A stretch of 64,000 bases of DNA from Bog-473 sp963828825 (GCA_963828825.1 CAWHGF010000004.1:124001-188000); one strand, 5' to 3'; shown: positions 36,923-47,037, numbered from the stretch's first letter. Notes: generated by a model not told the origin, from the letters alone. Made by a program: numbers and translations.

Positions 36923-39370
36923 TCAGAACCCGAAGGCGCCGATGATCTCGCCGTTGAGGCCGGCGCCCGCCATGCTCCCGAGGAAGGGCGAGTCGCCGTA
37001 GGAGAAGACATCCCCCCGGGCCGAGGCGATCCAGTAGCCCTGGTCGTCGTCGGTCGGGAAAATCGTGGTGGCGGGGTTGAACGCATTCACGTAGCCGAGC
37101 GGGGCGCCGAAGTTGGTGGCGTCACCGAAGTTGTCCACCACGCCGTTGGCGAAGAGCAGCCAGTAACCGTCCCCGTCCCGGGTAGCCACGGCGTCCACCA
37201 CGGGCACCGATGACGGGGTCGGGCCGCCGTAGTAGCCGGCGTCGCCGAAGGCATAGACGTCACCGGTGTTGGTGACGAGCCAGTAGCCGTTCCCAGTGTG
37301 GTCCGGCATCACGGCCACGGCCGCACCCGCGCAGCCACCGATGCCGGGGCAGGAGCCCTCGAACCTCGCATCGCCGAACGCGAAGACGCCACCGTCCGAC
37401 GCCACCATGAAATATCCGTGCCCGGTGAAGGTGGGCACCATGCCGACGATCGGGGCGTTCAGGCTGTGCGACAGCCCCGACCCGGACGGGTGGAACCCGA
37501 GACCGGGAAGAGAGCCATAGAAAGTGGAGTCGCCGAAGCTGAAGATCCCGCCGTCGGAGGCCACGAGCCAGTACCCGTTCCCCGTCAAAGTCGGCGTGAT
37601 GGCGACCACGGGGCGCTGCAGGGGTGTGCCCCCCATAGAACCCTGGAATGCGGCCGTGCCGAACGAGAAGATGCCGCCGTCGGACCCGACGAGCCAGTAG
37701 CCGTGGGAAGCCTCCTGGACCGGGAAGCTCCGCGGGCTCCCGGTGGCGCCGAAGTAGTTGGGACCTTGCGCCACACTGGGCGTCAGCGTGCAGGTGCCGA
37801 AGCCCACGAAGGTGACCGTGAGCCCGTTGGAGGCGACGCTGCACACCTTCGGCGTGCTGGAGGTGACCGACTGCGTGCCGTCACCGGTCGTCCCCAGGAT
37901 GGCCGTGAAGCCGAAGAACTCGTTGGCGGGCGACGGGATGTTGGTGATGGTCGGCGTGGTCGCGTTGGCCCGGCCGATCGTGATCGTCTGGGGGGCGCCA
38001 GAGCTCGCTAAATAGTTGACACCCACAGCCACCTGGGCGCTCAGGGAGCACGTGCCGACGCCGACGTAGGTGACCGCAAGGCCGCTGGTGGAGCAGACGG
38101 CTGGGCTATTCGACGTGACTGACGTCGTGCCGTCGCCGTTGGTCTTGACGACTGCCGCGAAGCCCCCGCCGTAAATCCCGCTCGTGGGCAGGTTCGTGAT
38201 GGTCGGTGCGGTAGGGGTCGCCGGGGCCAAGGTGACGGTGGTCTGGGCCGAGGAGGCGCCGTTGTAGTTGGTGTCGGCGGCCTTGGTGGCGGTGACGAGA
38301 CACGTGCCCGCCGAGCTCGAGGTGAGCTGGCCCGTCGAGATGGCGCAGCCCGATGCCGTGCCGTTGACCGCGGCGTAGGTCACGGCGCCGGTGCCCGAAC
38401 CCCCGCTCGCGCTGAGCGTGAGCGGGGTGGCGAAGGTGCCCGACGTCGAGGTGACGTTCAGCGTCGCCTGGTCGGCCGGGGCCAAGGTGACGGTGGTCTG
38501 GGCCGAGGAGGCGGCGCTGTAGTTGGCGTCGGCGGCCTTGGTGGCGGTGACGAGGCACGTGCCGGCCGAGCTCGAGGTGAGCTGGCCCGACGAGACGGTA
38601 CAGCCCAATGCCGTGCCGTTGACCGCGGCGAAGGTCACGGCGCCGGTGCCCGAACCCCCGCTCGTGGTGAGCGTGAGCGGCGTGCCGAAGGTGCCCGAGG
38701 TCGAGGTGAGGGTCAGGGTCGCCTGGGTGGCGGCGGCCAAGGTGACGGTGGTCTGGGCCGAGGAGGCGGCGTTGTAGTTGGCGTCGGCGGCCTTGGTGGC
38801 GGTGACGAGGCACGTGCCGGCCGAGCTCGCCGTGAGCTGGCCCGACAAGACGGCGCAGCCCGATGCCGTGCCGTTGACCGCGGCGTAGGTCACGGCGCCG
38901 GTGCCCGAACCCCCGCCCGTGGTGAGCGTGAGCGCGGTGCCGAAGGTGCCCGAGGTCGAGGTGACGCTCAGTGTCGCCTGGTTGGCCGGGTTCACGGTCT
39001 CCGTGACGTTGTTCGTGTTGCTGGCGTAGTTGATGTCGCCGTTGTACGTGGCGGTCACCGTGTACGGGCTGCCCGAGGCGTTCTCCGTGATGCTGCAGCT
39101 CCCTGCGCCCGTGCCGTCCAAGGCAACAATCGCACAAAGGCTACCCTGGCCATCGGCCACGGCGACGCTGCCCGTCGGCGTGGGTCCGCCAGTAGTCACC
39201 GGCGTCACCGTCACGTCGTAGGTGACTTGGCCCGTGGTCCCAGGGTTTGGCATGCCTGTGATCGCCACATTCGCTACATCCGAGCCAACAGCTCTACCCG
39301 ACGAGGCGGGAACGACGATACAAAGCACGAGCACCAAAACAGCCAGAAGGCCGAAACCCCTGCTCTTCAT
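36923..39370 (-). CDS. Secreted Ig-like-repeat and propeller-like repeat protein
   Basis: This 815-residue exported protein has a signal peptide at residues 1-27 (SRGFGLLAVLVLVLCIVVPA). A Big_3/Ig-like domain is followed by three almost identical 85-residue modules (residues about 127-382), each with two Cys. Two further related domains follow (PTITNLPTSGIYGGGF, PTITNIPSPANEFFGF). The C-terminal third consists of about six repeats of the type GYWLVASDGGIFSFGDS, probably a beta-propeller. No anchor is seen at the C-terminus. The ATG overlaps the stop of the upstream membrane-protein gene (ATGA). The role is probably adhesion or surface matrix, by analogy only. Confidence 0.88.
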   Translation of the reverse strand: MKSRGFGLLAVLVLVLCIVVPASSGRAVGSDVANVAITGMPNPGTTGQVTYDVTVTPVTTGGPTPTGSVAVADGQGSLCAIVALDGTGAGSCSITENASGSPYTVTATYNGDINYASNTNNVTETVNPANQATLSVTSTSGTFGTALTLTTGGGSGTGAVTYAAVNGTASGCAVLSGQLTASSAGTCLVTATKAADANYNAASSAQTTVTLAAATQATLTLTSTSGTFGTPLTLTTSGGSGTGAVTFAAVNGTALGCTVSSGQLTSSSAGTCLVTATKAADANYSAASSAQTTVTLAPADQATLNVTSTSGTFATPLTLSASGGSGTGAVTYAAVNGTASGCAISTGQLTSSSAGTCLVTATKAADTNYNGASSAQTTVTLAPATPTAPTITNLPTSGIYGGGFAAVVKTNGDGTTSVTSNSPAVCSTSGLAVTYVGVGTCSLSAQVAVGVNYLASSGAPQTITIGRANATTPTITNIPSPANEFFGFTAILGTTGDGTQSVTSSTPKVCSVASNGLTVTFVGFGTCTLTPSVAQGPNYFGATGSPRSFPVQEASHGYWLVGSDGGIFSFGTAAFQGSMGGTPLQRPVVAITPTLTGNGYWLVASDGGIFSFGDSTFYGSLPGLGFHPSGSGLSHSLNAPIVGMVPTFTGHGYFMVASDGGVFAFGDARFEGSCPGIGGCAGAAVAVMPDHTGNGYWLVTNTGDVYAFGDAGYYGGPTPSSVPVVDAVATRDGDGYWLLFANGVVDNFGDATNFGAPLGYVNAFNPATTIFPTDDDQGYWIASARGDVFSYGDSPFLGSMAGAGLNGEIIGAFGF
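38226..38990 (-). repeat. Three tandem 255-bp repeats within the secreted protein gene
   Basis: Units at 38226-38480, 38481-38735 and 38736-38990 each begin (plus strand) with gccaaggtgacggtggtctg. They are nearly identical at the DNA level by eye. Each encodes one 85-residue module. High DNA identity implies recent duplication or gene conversion and makes assembly collapse possible. Confidence 0.9.
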
Positions 39371-40692
39371 CGTCCCCGGTCTCCGTTTGCTGCCAGACCG
39401 GCGCACCAACCCCCGACCAGTCCGACGACAGGAAGATGCCAATCGAAATCAAAAGCGCCGCCCACGGCCCAGCACACTACGGCGGCGACGGCACATGACG
39501 ACAGTGCGTCGACGCGGCGCAGGACTTTTGCCAGCGAAAGTGTCACAAGTCCCAAAAGACCGAACCCGACGAGGCCGGAGTCCGCCCCGATCTGGAGGTA
39601 CTCGTTGTGCACGAAATGGGCGTACGTGCCGTCGGCGGCATGGAAAACCAGCGGGCGGTCGGCCCCGACACCAACGAAGGGGGCGGACGCCCACTGGTGC
39701 AGGGCACTTGACCACTCGACGGACCGGTCCTGATCACTCGGGGCCAGTGCCCGCAAGCCGATCTCATGATGAAGGAGAATTCCCAGGCCAGCGGCGGCGC
39801 AGAGGATCGCTGCGCCGATCCAAGTCCGGGTGCGCGCCCCCGAATACCGGGCCAGAATCGCCTGCGCGTCCCAGGCGGCCATTGCCACCGCGCCGACCAG
39901 CACCAACCCCAACCAGGGGACCGGCTGACCCCCTGGTGAGGAGGCGACCGCAGCGATACCCAACCAGGCCCCGGCCACCAGCGGCACGGCGAGCAGCCTG
40001 TACCGACGGGCCGGCACCAGGGGAAAAGCGCAGGCGACTGCCACGAACGCCCCACGGCTCTGGGTGGCGAGGAGCCCGGCGACATTCAGACAGACGACGA
40101 CGCGGACGAGAGCTGGACAGCGGTCACAGCCCAGAGCAACCAGAAGGCAGACACCGAACACCAACCCCGCCGCGTCGGCATAGGTGAGGGTGGAGGACAG
40201 TCGCCACAGGCCCTGGGCCGGCATGGCCAGCGGAAACCAGCGCCAGATCAGTCCGGCGAAGCCGACCAGCGCACCCGCCGCGCCCAGACACGCCATGGCC
40301 AACGCCGCCGACTCGCGCCCACGTCCAGCGAGGGGACGGGCAGCCGCGAACGCCGCGGCAAATGCGACGATGCTGGCGCCGAAGGGCAGGAAATCCGCCC
40401 CCGCGTCGGCCGTCACCGTGCGGATGTACCACCACAGCGCCACCAGGCCGAAGCTGGCGATTGCGAAGAGGCTCCGACGGTCCGGAGGCGACATGACGAC
40501 CGCAGCCACCAGGAGGATCGCGGCGATTACTGCGATGGCTGCTGCCTCCGAGCGCCAGAAACCGCCGTCGCGCCAACCAGAGACCGCCATGAGCACGAGG
40601 ACCAGAGAGCGCACTATCCAGCCGTAGGGTGAGGCTGGGAAGCCCCCTGCGGTGTGTTCGCCCGTCGGGAGCTCTTGCGAGACAGACGTCAT
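39367..40692 (-). CDS. O-antigen ligase/polymerase-like membrane protein
   Basis: This 441-residue polytopic membrane protein has many hydrophobic segments (for example SLVLVLMAVSGW, AIAVIAAILLVAAVVM, IGAAILCAAAGLGILL). The Wzy_C-type loop is FVHNEYLQIGADSGLVGFGL, and the conserved RGAF segment is in ATQSRGAFVAVACA. Such proteins polymerise or ligate surface polysaccharide on the outside of the membrane. ATG 40692 gives a sensible N-terminus; the longer frame upstream is not protein-like. It is translationally coupled to the secreted repeat protein, suggesting a joint envelope function. Confidence 0.82.
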   Translation of the reverse strand: MTSVSQELPTGEHTAGGFPASPYGWIVRSLVLVLMAVSGWRDGGFWRSEAAAIAVIAAILLVAAVVMSPPDRRSLFAIASFGLVALWWYIRTVTADAGADFLPFGASIVAFAAAFAAARPLAGRGRESAALAMACLGAAGALVGFAGLIWRWFPLAMPAQGLWRLSSTLTYADAAGLVFGVCLLVALGCDRCPALVRVVVCLNVAGLLATQSRGAFVAVACAFPLVPARRYRLLAVPLVAGAWLGIAAVASSPGGQPVPWLGLVLVGAVAMAAWDAQAILARYSGARTRTWIGAAILCAAAGLGILLHHEIGLRALAPSDQDRSVEWSSALHQWASAPFVGVGADRPLVFHAADGTYAHFVHNEYLQIGADSGLVGFGLLGLVTLSLAKVLRRVDALSSCAVAAVVCWAVGGAFDFDWHLPVVGLVGGWCAGLAANGDRGR

Positions 40693-40937
40693 CGGAGTCC
40701 GTGGCCCTGCTGGAGCACAGGCCACGGTAGCCCCACACCCATCCGATTCTCCTCCGGGACTCCCCGCTGTGCGCCGGCTGCGCACCTTCCGCGACCCCCA
40801 ACCTCTTGCTGAGATTGACGTCAACCTCTTGGTGAGGTTTGCGTCGGCATTTGGTTGCTCGGCCGAAACGCTGCCGCGATTTCGCCGGCGGGCGGGTGAC
40901 GTCGGGTCTCCGGTCCGGCGCGTCATGATTGGGGTGC

Positions 40938-41759
40938 ATGGCGGCACGAAGACGACGCAGGCTCATTGTCGGTGTTGTCGGTGTGGCCGTCCTGGTGCTC
41001 CTGGCGGCCTTGCTCGGGCCCTACGTGTACATCCACTTCATTGAGGGCCCTGCTCCTGCGAAGCTCGAGTTGCCCTCGTCGCCAACGAAGACCCCGAGCT
41101 CGTCACAAGGTTCGGCGACCTCGTCGTCGGTAGACGGGAGCTGGAACGTCGGTACCGGCTCCACCGCCGGTTATCGGGTGCAGGAGGTCCTACTCGGCCA
41201 GAGTGCGACGGCGGTGGGCCGGACAAAGAAGATCTGGGGTTCACTGACGATCGCCGGCTCGACGGTGACAAAGGGGACGTTCACCGTCAACATGGCGAGC
41301 GTCGTCAGCGACCAGAGCCAGAGGAACGCACACTTCGACGGGTCCATCATGGACGTGAGCCAGTACCCCACGGCAACTCTGACTGTCTCCTCCCCCGTCG
41401 ACCTGGGGACGATCCCGGCGAACGGTGTTGTCCGGCGGTACCAGGCGGTGGGTGACCTCGACATGCACGGAGTGACGAAGTCGGTGAGCTTTCCTGTCTC
41501 GGCCGAGCGCGTCGGAGGTGAGATCGACGTGCTGGCCGATGTGTCGATCCCGTTCTCGGAGTGGAACATCGCCAATCCCAGCATCGGCGGTTTCGTCAGT
41601 ACGGCGAACAGCGGCACCCTCGAGGTGCTGCTCCACCTGACTCAGGGACCCGGAAACCCAGCCTCGACCTCGTCGGGTTCGGCCGGCTCAGTTGGTGGCG
41701 GTGGGCCGATCACGGTCCCGAGCACTACCGTCCCACCACTCACGGTCCCTTCGGGCTAG
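40938..41759 (+). CDS. YceI-family lipid-binding protein, membrane-anchored
   Basis: This is a 273-residue protein. A basic start and one membrane segment (RRRRRLIVGVVGVAVLVLLA) are followed by a Ser/Thr-rich linker, then the YceI lipocalin-like domain (about residues 70-235). Typical blocks are TVTKGTFTVNMASVVSDQSQ, RNAHFDGSIMDVSQYPTATL and GDLDMHGVTKSVSFPV. It ends with a Ser/Gly/Pro-rich tail. YceI domains bind isoprenoid or other lipids outside the membrane. ATG 40938 is used; an upstream start at 40929 is possible. Confidence 0.9.
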   Translation: MAARRRRRLIVGVVGVAVLVLLAALLGPYVYIHFIEGPAPAKLELPSSPTKTPSSSQGSATSSSVDGSWNVGTGSTAGYRVQEVLLGQSATAVGRTKKIWGSLTIAGSTVTKGTFTVNMASVVSDQSQRNAHFDGSIMDVSQYPTATLTVSSPVDLGTIPANGVVRRYQAVGDLDMHGVTKSVSFPVSAERVGGEIDVLADVSIPFSEWNIANPSIGGFVSTANSGTLEVLLHLTQGPGNPASTSSGSAGSVGGGGPITVPSTTVPPLTVPSG

Positions 41760-41926
41760 CTCGCCGTCATCCGGTCCGGGCCGGAACAGCGGAGGTACCA
41801 TGTTGTCGTGTCATGACGTCCCCCGGGCTTCACCCGGGTTGTGCGTGTCACCACCTCGCTCGTCCATCCCATAGGCGCAGCACAGCCTGGTTGGGGCGAT
41901 TGCCTGGTAACTCTGAGAAAGGATCC

Positions 41927-43199
41927 GTGACAACCGTCAACCAGCCCCGCAAGAGGGGCGGCAACCGCCTGACCGACTCCGATCCGGGGCTGCGCTGCCT
42001 CCGTGGTTGGGGTCCCGCCCTGGTGTCGCTGGCACTGGCCGTGGCGTACGGCCTCTACATCGCGCTTCGGACCTACGAGGTGGATCTGGGTGTGTACCTC
42101 CGCCTGGGTGGGAGGTACGTCTTCACCTCCCACCTCTATTCGTTCGTCCTGCCCAATACGAGCCTCCCGTTCACCTACCCACCTTTCGCGGCGCTCCTGT
42201 TCGCGCCATGGCAGCGGACGTTCACCACCGTCGGATCAGTGCAGACGGTCTGGACCATGTGCAACGTGGCCGCGCTCGTTGGCGTGCTCGTCCTCTCGGT
42301 GCGACTGGTCAAGCCGTCGCTCAACAAGGTTGCGACCTGGCGCCTCGCTCTGGCACTAAGTCTCCCGGCCCTGCTCCTCAATCCAGTACTGATCACCATC
42401 GGCTTCGGTCAGGTCAACCTGTTCGTGACCTTCCTCGTGATGTGGGACCTGCTCAGCGAACGCCGAATCGGAAAGCGACAGCTTCCTCTCGGTGTCGCCA
42501 CCGGGCTGGCGGCGGCAGTCAAGCTCACACCGTTGCTCTTCGTTCCCTATCTCTTGCTGACCAGACGGTGGCGGGGTGCGTTGACCTGTGTGCTCAGCTT
42601 CGTTGCATGTGAGTTGGTGACGTTCCTGGTCTCGCCCGCGTCTTCGAGGGCCTATTGGACCAGGGCCGCCTTCAAGCCGGGTCGCGCCGGCGATCTCTCC
42701 ATCGTCGACAACCAGAATCTCTGGGCGGTTCTCGATCGTTTCACGCACGGGGTGCTCCCCGACGCCGTCATGCTCCCGCTGCTCGTCGCGACCGCGGCCG
42801 CAGGGCTCTGGCTGGCGGCCCAGGCGCACCGACGCTCGTCACCGCTATTGGGTGTGCTCGTCTGTGCCGTGACGTGCCTCATCGTGTCTCCCATCTCCTG
42901 GGTCCACCACATGGTGTGGGTCGTGCCCACGATTCTGTGGCTCGCCTTGGCCCCCGACAGGCCGCGCTCGGGGACGCCCCCTCGCTGCCGCCGCAGCCGT
43001 CCTCTTCTGGAGCGCGCCCGTCTGGTGGGTGCCCTACAAGAACACCTCGGATCTCCACCTCAGTCCTATGGACCTCATCGCCGGGAACTCCTTCTTCTTT
43101 GCCATGTTGATCTTCCTGGCCGGTGCGGCCGTTCTCGTCATTCGACGGCGGGATGGCACGCGAGGCACCGAGCGGCGACTCACGGGATCGCCGGCGTAA
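41927..43199 (+). CDS. GT87 polyprenyl-phosphate-mannose-dependent mannosyltransferase (frameshifted)
   Basis: This roughly 424-residue integral membrane glycosyltransferase is of the DUF2029/GT87 type, which uses polyprenyl-phosphate mannose. Landmarks are YEVDLGVYLRLGGRYVFTSH, FTYPPFAALLFAPWQRTF, GVATGLAAAVKLTPLLFVPY and SPISWVHHMVWVVPTILWL. The C-terminal part, AAVLFWSAPVWWVPYKNTSD to the stop at 43197-43199, is in another frame; a missing or extra base in the C-run at 42976-42981 explains it. GTG 41927 has GAAAGG just upstream. A second gene of the same family is cut by the right window edge. Confidence 0.87.
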
Positions 43200-43824
43200 G
43201 TCACCATCCAACGAGATCGACGGTCCTGCTCCTCATCGGAAGAGACTGGCTGCAGCCCACCCGGCCCCTCCCTTTTCCACCCAAGCACGGAACGTCGTCG
43301 CGTGAGGATCCTCATCAAGAGTTGTCCGTGGGTTGTTCCGGGTCGGATCGAATTGCTCTACCGAGGGCTGCACACGCTCGCCAGACTCGGGGGCGAGGGC
43401 GGGGTGATCGCGGGAGCATCCGGGGGGATTCGTCACCCCGCCCTCTTCTCGATCACCCTGGACAAACAGGGCTGACGTATTTGCGCGGACAGGCTGCGAG
43501 CCTGGCGCATCGCTGCGTGATTCGTGCCCAGAAATGGGCTGCTGGTCGGGCTCGTCTTGGTCGAACATTGTGCGACCGTTGTGTTTCTTCGGTCTGACCG
43601 GCTCTACCAGGACGATGACCCCGATGTCACGATCCGAGGCGGAGGGGCGGTGATTGGGGTAATCGATGCACGCACGTCGGGGGTCACCGTCTCTCCCCCA
43701 CACCCTGAGGTCAGCCATCATCTGGTGTCGAGGCGAGGCGGGGCGGAGCAGTGCGCCTCGACGAGCCATGAAGGCCACCTGGATCGGTCCCTCTAGGTGG
43801 CGCTGGAAGGGCGCCTCCCCGCGA
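43200..43824. other. Gene-free stretch
   Basis: The open frames on both strands have unnatural composition and no start context. Nothing structured was recognised. Confidence 0.45.
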
Positions 43825-44148
43825 TCAACCCGACCACTCCGGTTCCCAATCCGTGATCCACGTGTCGAGGCCAGTGATCTCCAGCACTCGGTGGACCAGA
43901 GGACTCGGACGACAGACAACCAAGGTCCCCCCATCCTTGATCGAGATGCGCCGTGCTTCGTGGATCGCGCCGATGCCCGAAGAGTCCATGAAAGTCAGCT
44001 GGGAGAGATCCAGGACGACCAATGAACCAGGCGATCCAGTAAGCCGATCGGCGAGCCCCTGAGAAGTCTTCACGTCGAGCTCTCCGCTCAAGACGAAAAC
44101 TCGACCACCCTCGATTTCGTGAGAAGTGACGCCAATTGAGTCCACCAC
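43825..44148 (-). CDS. STAS-domain anti-sigma-factor antagonist
   Basis: This 107-residue protein is of the SpoIIAA/RsbV type. The phosphorylatable Ser lies in LTFMDSSGIGAIHEARRI; VFVLSGELDVKTSQGLADRL and SLVVLDLSQ form the core sheet. It would bind an anti-sigma kinase and release a sigma factor when unphosphorylated. GTG 44148 is chosen because AAGGAGG lies 6 nt before it; GTG 44145 is next to it. No partner kinase gene is adjacent. Confidence 0.9.
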   Translation of the reverse strand: MVDSIGVTSHEIEGGRVFVLSGELDVKTSQGLADRLTGSPGSLVVLDLSQLTFMDSSGIGAIHEARRISIKDGGTLVVCRPSPLVHRVLEITGLDTWITDWEPEWSG

Positions 44149-44528
44149 CGCCTGCCTCCTTGTGCGTGAGCCCAACGAAGAAAAGTGCCCGCCCTCCTGC
44201 GGGAAGGACAAGGCGATGAACGTCGAGAGAAACCCTTACTCCTGGTGCGCCTGCTCACCCTCCCTTCGGCCACGGTTGCCCGACTGCCGTAGCCGCACCG
44301 GCGATCCGCCCCGAGATTGTTGGCACAACCGACGCGGGATTTCAAGAGGGGTCTTGCAGCGATTTCCGGCTCCTCCACGACTGGAGAATCAGCCTGTATC
44401 GAGGTTCGATGCTCGGCACGTTGGACGCCTGGCGGGAGATCGTGACGTCAGAAGCAGCAGCGGACGCAATGAAGACGGATTGAGTGCCACCAGAGGCTTT
44501 GTCGTAGTCGGGCGTGAAGCCAGGCGAC
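44149..44528. other. Gene-free stretch
   Basis: About 380 bp between the OLD nuclease stop and the STAS gene. I see no supported gene or RNA; it should contain the STAS promoter. Confidence 0.4.
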
Positions 44529-46589
44529 CTAGTTCAGCGCCTGGTTGATGTTCCCGAACAGCACCGCCCACTGCAAGCGTTCATCGTCAGTCAGATCTGC
44601 CGCGGCGTGACTCCGACTCCAACGCATGAATCCCTTGGCAAGGCGATACTTGGAGAAGTCACTTCCGATCTCTTCTGCAAACATGTCGGCAACTCCTCTG
44701 GACGGTTGGCTCCCGGCCACCGCTTCCACGTCCCAGCCGAACTCCGACCTTCCAACCTCGACCAGGGTGTCCCGTAGCAGATCCTCGATCTCGGGTTGTG
44801 CAACCGGGCCCGCATATGCATCCTTGGTGCGAAGTATGCCGCGCTGACCCAGCTTGCGGACAAGGATCTCTTGGTTGGCCGCATTTTCGCCGGCGGAGTC
44901 TGAATCGAGAAGGGCGGCAACCTTTAGGTGGTGAGCATGCAGAATGGTCGCAAAGTACACGACCTTGCCCGCGCTGCTCGCGGGGACGAGCGCGATCGTC
45001 TCGTTCAGGTTGGTGAGTCCGGCATCCCGGAGCAGCTCGGCGACCGCTTCCACATACCAATAGTCAGTGAGGCCCTCGAGAACCAGGTTCCTCTGCTCGG
45101 TAAAGAGACTCTCGGCCATGTCATACCCGAGGGCCTCCTGGAGTGGAAGGAGAGAGGCGGGATCGTCTGCGAAGACTTCCGAGTGGACTTTCGTTCCCGC
45201 AGCGCGGTCAGGCATCTCCACGACACGCACAATGTCGAGTTCGTCGGGACCGACGAGAAATGGAGAGTGCGTCGTGAAGAGCAGCTGATTCGCCGTTGCC
45301 AGGGCCGATAGCGTTCTGCGGAACTCGCGCTGCTTCAGCCCGTGCAGGCTCAACCCGGGCTCGTCCAGCAACAGGATCGAATTGGCGAAGTCACCGGTGG
45401 ATTGGGCGAAGAAGACAATGAAGAACGACACCAACCACTGAAAGCCTTCGGAGCGCTGGTCCAACTCCACCTCAACTCCGAGTGAGTCTTCCACGGCCAC
45501 CTTCAGGTACTGCTGATCAGCCTGAATTCGAACGGTGTATTCCCTTCCGGATGCCCCTCCCCCGTCAGCCTCGCCGCCAGGCTGCCAGATGTCTTTGATC
45601 TGCCGCGTGAGTTCGTTCGACGCAGCGTTCAGGCGATAAGTGCGTTCATCGAGCTGGTCTCGATACGCCTGCATCGCCTCGTCGTCACCGGAGGCTGGAT
45701 CGGGTGCTCGACCTAAGTTCGATATTTCTCGGGCCGAGAAATCCAGAAGCTTGAGAAGACAGGCATTGCCGAAATTGTACGAATCAGTTTGATCAATTGT
45801 CCCGGTATCGATCTGGTCAGCGAGATTGCTGAGATGGATGGACGGATGGACCCGGGTGTAGTTGGAAAAGTAGATCATCCGCGGTAGTCGATCCGCGAGG
45901 TACGTCAGCGCCTCCTCGCGTCTGCCCGGTTGATCCGTTGTCCGCCGTAACTCCTCGAGGCGCGCCAACTGTTCTTCGTTTCCGGCATCAACGAGCGGAC
46001 TGGCGGAGATATCAATCCATTCTCGAAGCTCCTCGGCCACGGAAATGGACAGGGGCGACTGATCGGTACCTTTGGCGAGAATCGGATTCAGAAGCTCGCT
46101 GGGCTTGGTTGAGGGCTCTGCACCTTCGGTTGGGGGCGGTAGGCGAACATCAGCATGGAAGGCAAGTCGCCGGAATTCATCCTTCAGGGCGCCCAACGTC
46201 GTTGGCGGAGGCACGTTGTCCAGACGATGCCGGTGTGTGTTGTCCATGTACGCAGCCCGGTAGTACACAGCATCAGCGAGATCCGGAGAAAGTCTCGCTA
46301 CATGAGAGTGCTCCGTGTCATCGAGGTGATAGTGCGCTTCGGTGACAACGATGTTCTTCGGTAGAACTTCGGCCCGTTGGATCTTTGAATACTCGGACCT
46401 CGGATAGTCACGCAACACGACCAGGGGGCTCACCACCGGTCCGGGACACAGGTACTCGAGGGCGCGCATGATTGCCGTCTTCCCCGCCTCGTTGGGACCG
46501 ACCAAAATCGTCTTCTCTGGCTCAACTTCAAACCAGCCGGAATCCTTGACACTCCGGTAGTTCTGAACTCTTGCCCTGGCGAGCTTCAT
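44529..46589 (-). CDS. OLD-family ATP-dependent nuclease (AAA/ABC ATPase with TOPRIM domain)
   Basis: This 686-residue protein has an ABC-type ATPase and a C-terminal TOPRIM nuclease. Walker A is in ILVGPNEAGKTAIMRALEYL, the signature region is RSEGFQWLVSFFIVF, Walker B is NSILLLDEPGLSLHG and the switch His is in LLFTTHSPFLVGP. The TOPRIM shows the Glu of NLVLEGLTDYWYVEAV and the DxD of AALLDSDSAGENAA. ATG 46589 has GAAGGAAC upstream. It stands alone, without a UvrD-like (GajB) partner, so it is a class 1-like OLD. Family members include phage P2 Old and anti-phage effectors; a defence role is inference. Base composition is lower in G+C than the core genes. Confidence 0.88.
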   Translation of the reverse strand: MKLARARVQNYRSVKDSGWFEVEPEKTILVGPNEAGKTAIMRALEYLCPGPVVSPLVVLRDYPRSEYSKIQRAEVLPKNIVVTEAHYHLDDTEHSHVARLSPDLADAVYYRAAYMDNTHRHRLDNVPPPTTLGALKDEFRRLAFHADVRLPPPTEGAEPSTKPSELLNPILAKGTDQSPLSISVAEELREWIDISASPLVDAGNEEQLARLEELRRTTDQPGRREEALTYLADRLPRMIYFSNYTRVHPSIHLSNLADQIDTGTIDQTDSYNFGNACLLKLLDFSAREISNLGRAPDPASGDDEAMQAYRDQLDERTYRLNAASNELTRQIKDIWQPGGEADGGGASGREYTVRIQADQQYLKVAVEDSLGVEVELDQRSEGFQWLVSFFIVFFAQSTGDFANSILLLDEPGLSLHGLKQREFRRTLSALATANQLLFTTHSPFLVGPDELDIVRVVEMPDRAAGTKVHSEVFADDPASLLPLQEALGYDMAESLFTEQRNLVLEGLTDYWYVEAVAELLRDAGLTNLNETIALVPASSAGKVVYFATILHAHHLKVAALLDSDSAGENAANQEILVRKLGQRGILRTKDAYAGPVAQPEIEDLLRDTLVEVGRSEFGWDVEAVAGSQPSRGVADMFAEEIGSDFSKYRLAKGFMRWSRSHAAADLTDDERLQWAVLFGNINQALN

Positions 46590-47037
46590 GGATGTTCCTT
46601 CGACAACTCCGGCGATATGTAGTTCGCTGAGGCTATCCGGTCACCGTCCGAACTCCCGTTTCGGCGGCCTACCCAGCTCGCGCCTCCATTCGGAAACGGA
46701 GGCGACGCGCCCGACCGTTGTCGAGATGTTGTGTTCCGTTTGACCCGGTGGCTCTGGTTCGGCATGGACCGCACCGTCAGGATGCGGGCCCGAGAGCGTG
46801 ATCAAGAGGCAGAAGGAAACGAGTCGGCACGCCGAGCCATCGCCCTCACTCCGCTCGGCCACGAGCTGGCGGTGACCGACCGAATCTTCCTGCGTGGGGG
46901 TCCAACTACCGGCAGGTGTTCCCACGAGCACGCGGGACTGCTCCTCGATTGATCAAGAGGCGTCGAGCCGGCGAACCCTCGTGGATTTCCCTTTTTCGAA
47001 ATGTGGCGCTGAACGTGACGTCGCGATCCGACGTCGG
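46590..47037. other. Gene-free stretch upstream of the OLD gene
   Basis: About 450 bp without a supported gene. Short overlapping frames on both strands look non-coding. Confidence 0.4.

Noticed and set aside
36923..39370. CRISPR-like or satellite array suggested by the regular 255-bp repeats
   Set aside because: The repeats are contiguous, coding, in frame and without spacers, so they are protein modules.
43200..43824. 234-residue minus-strand frame 43233-43934
   Set aside because: It has no recognisable domain, its composition is irregular and it overlaps the STAS gene in another frame.
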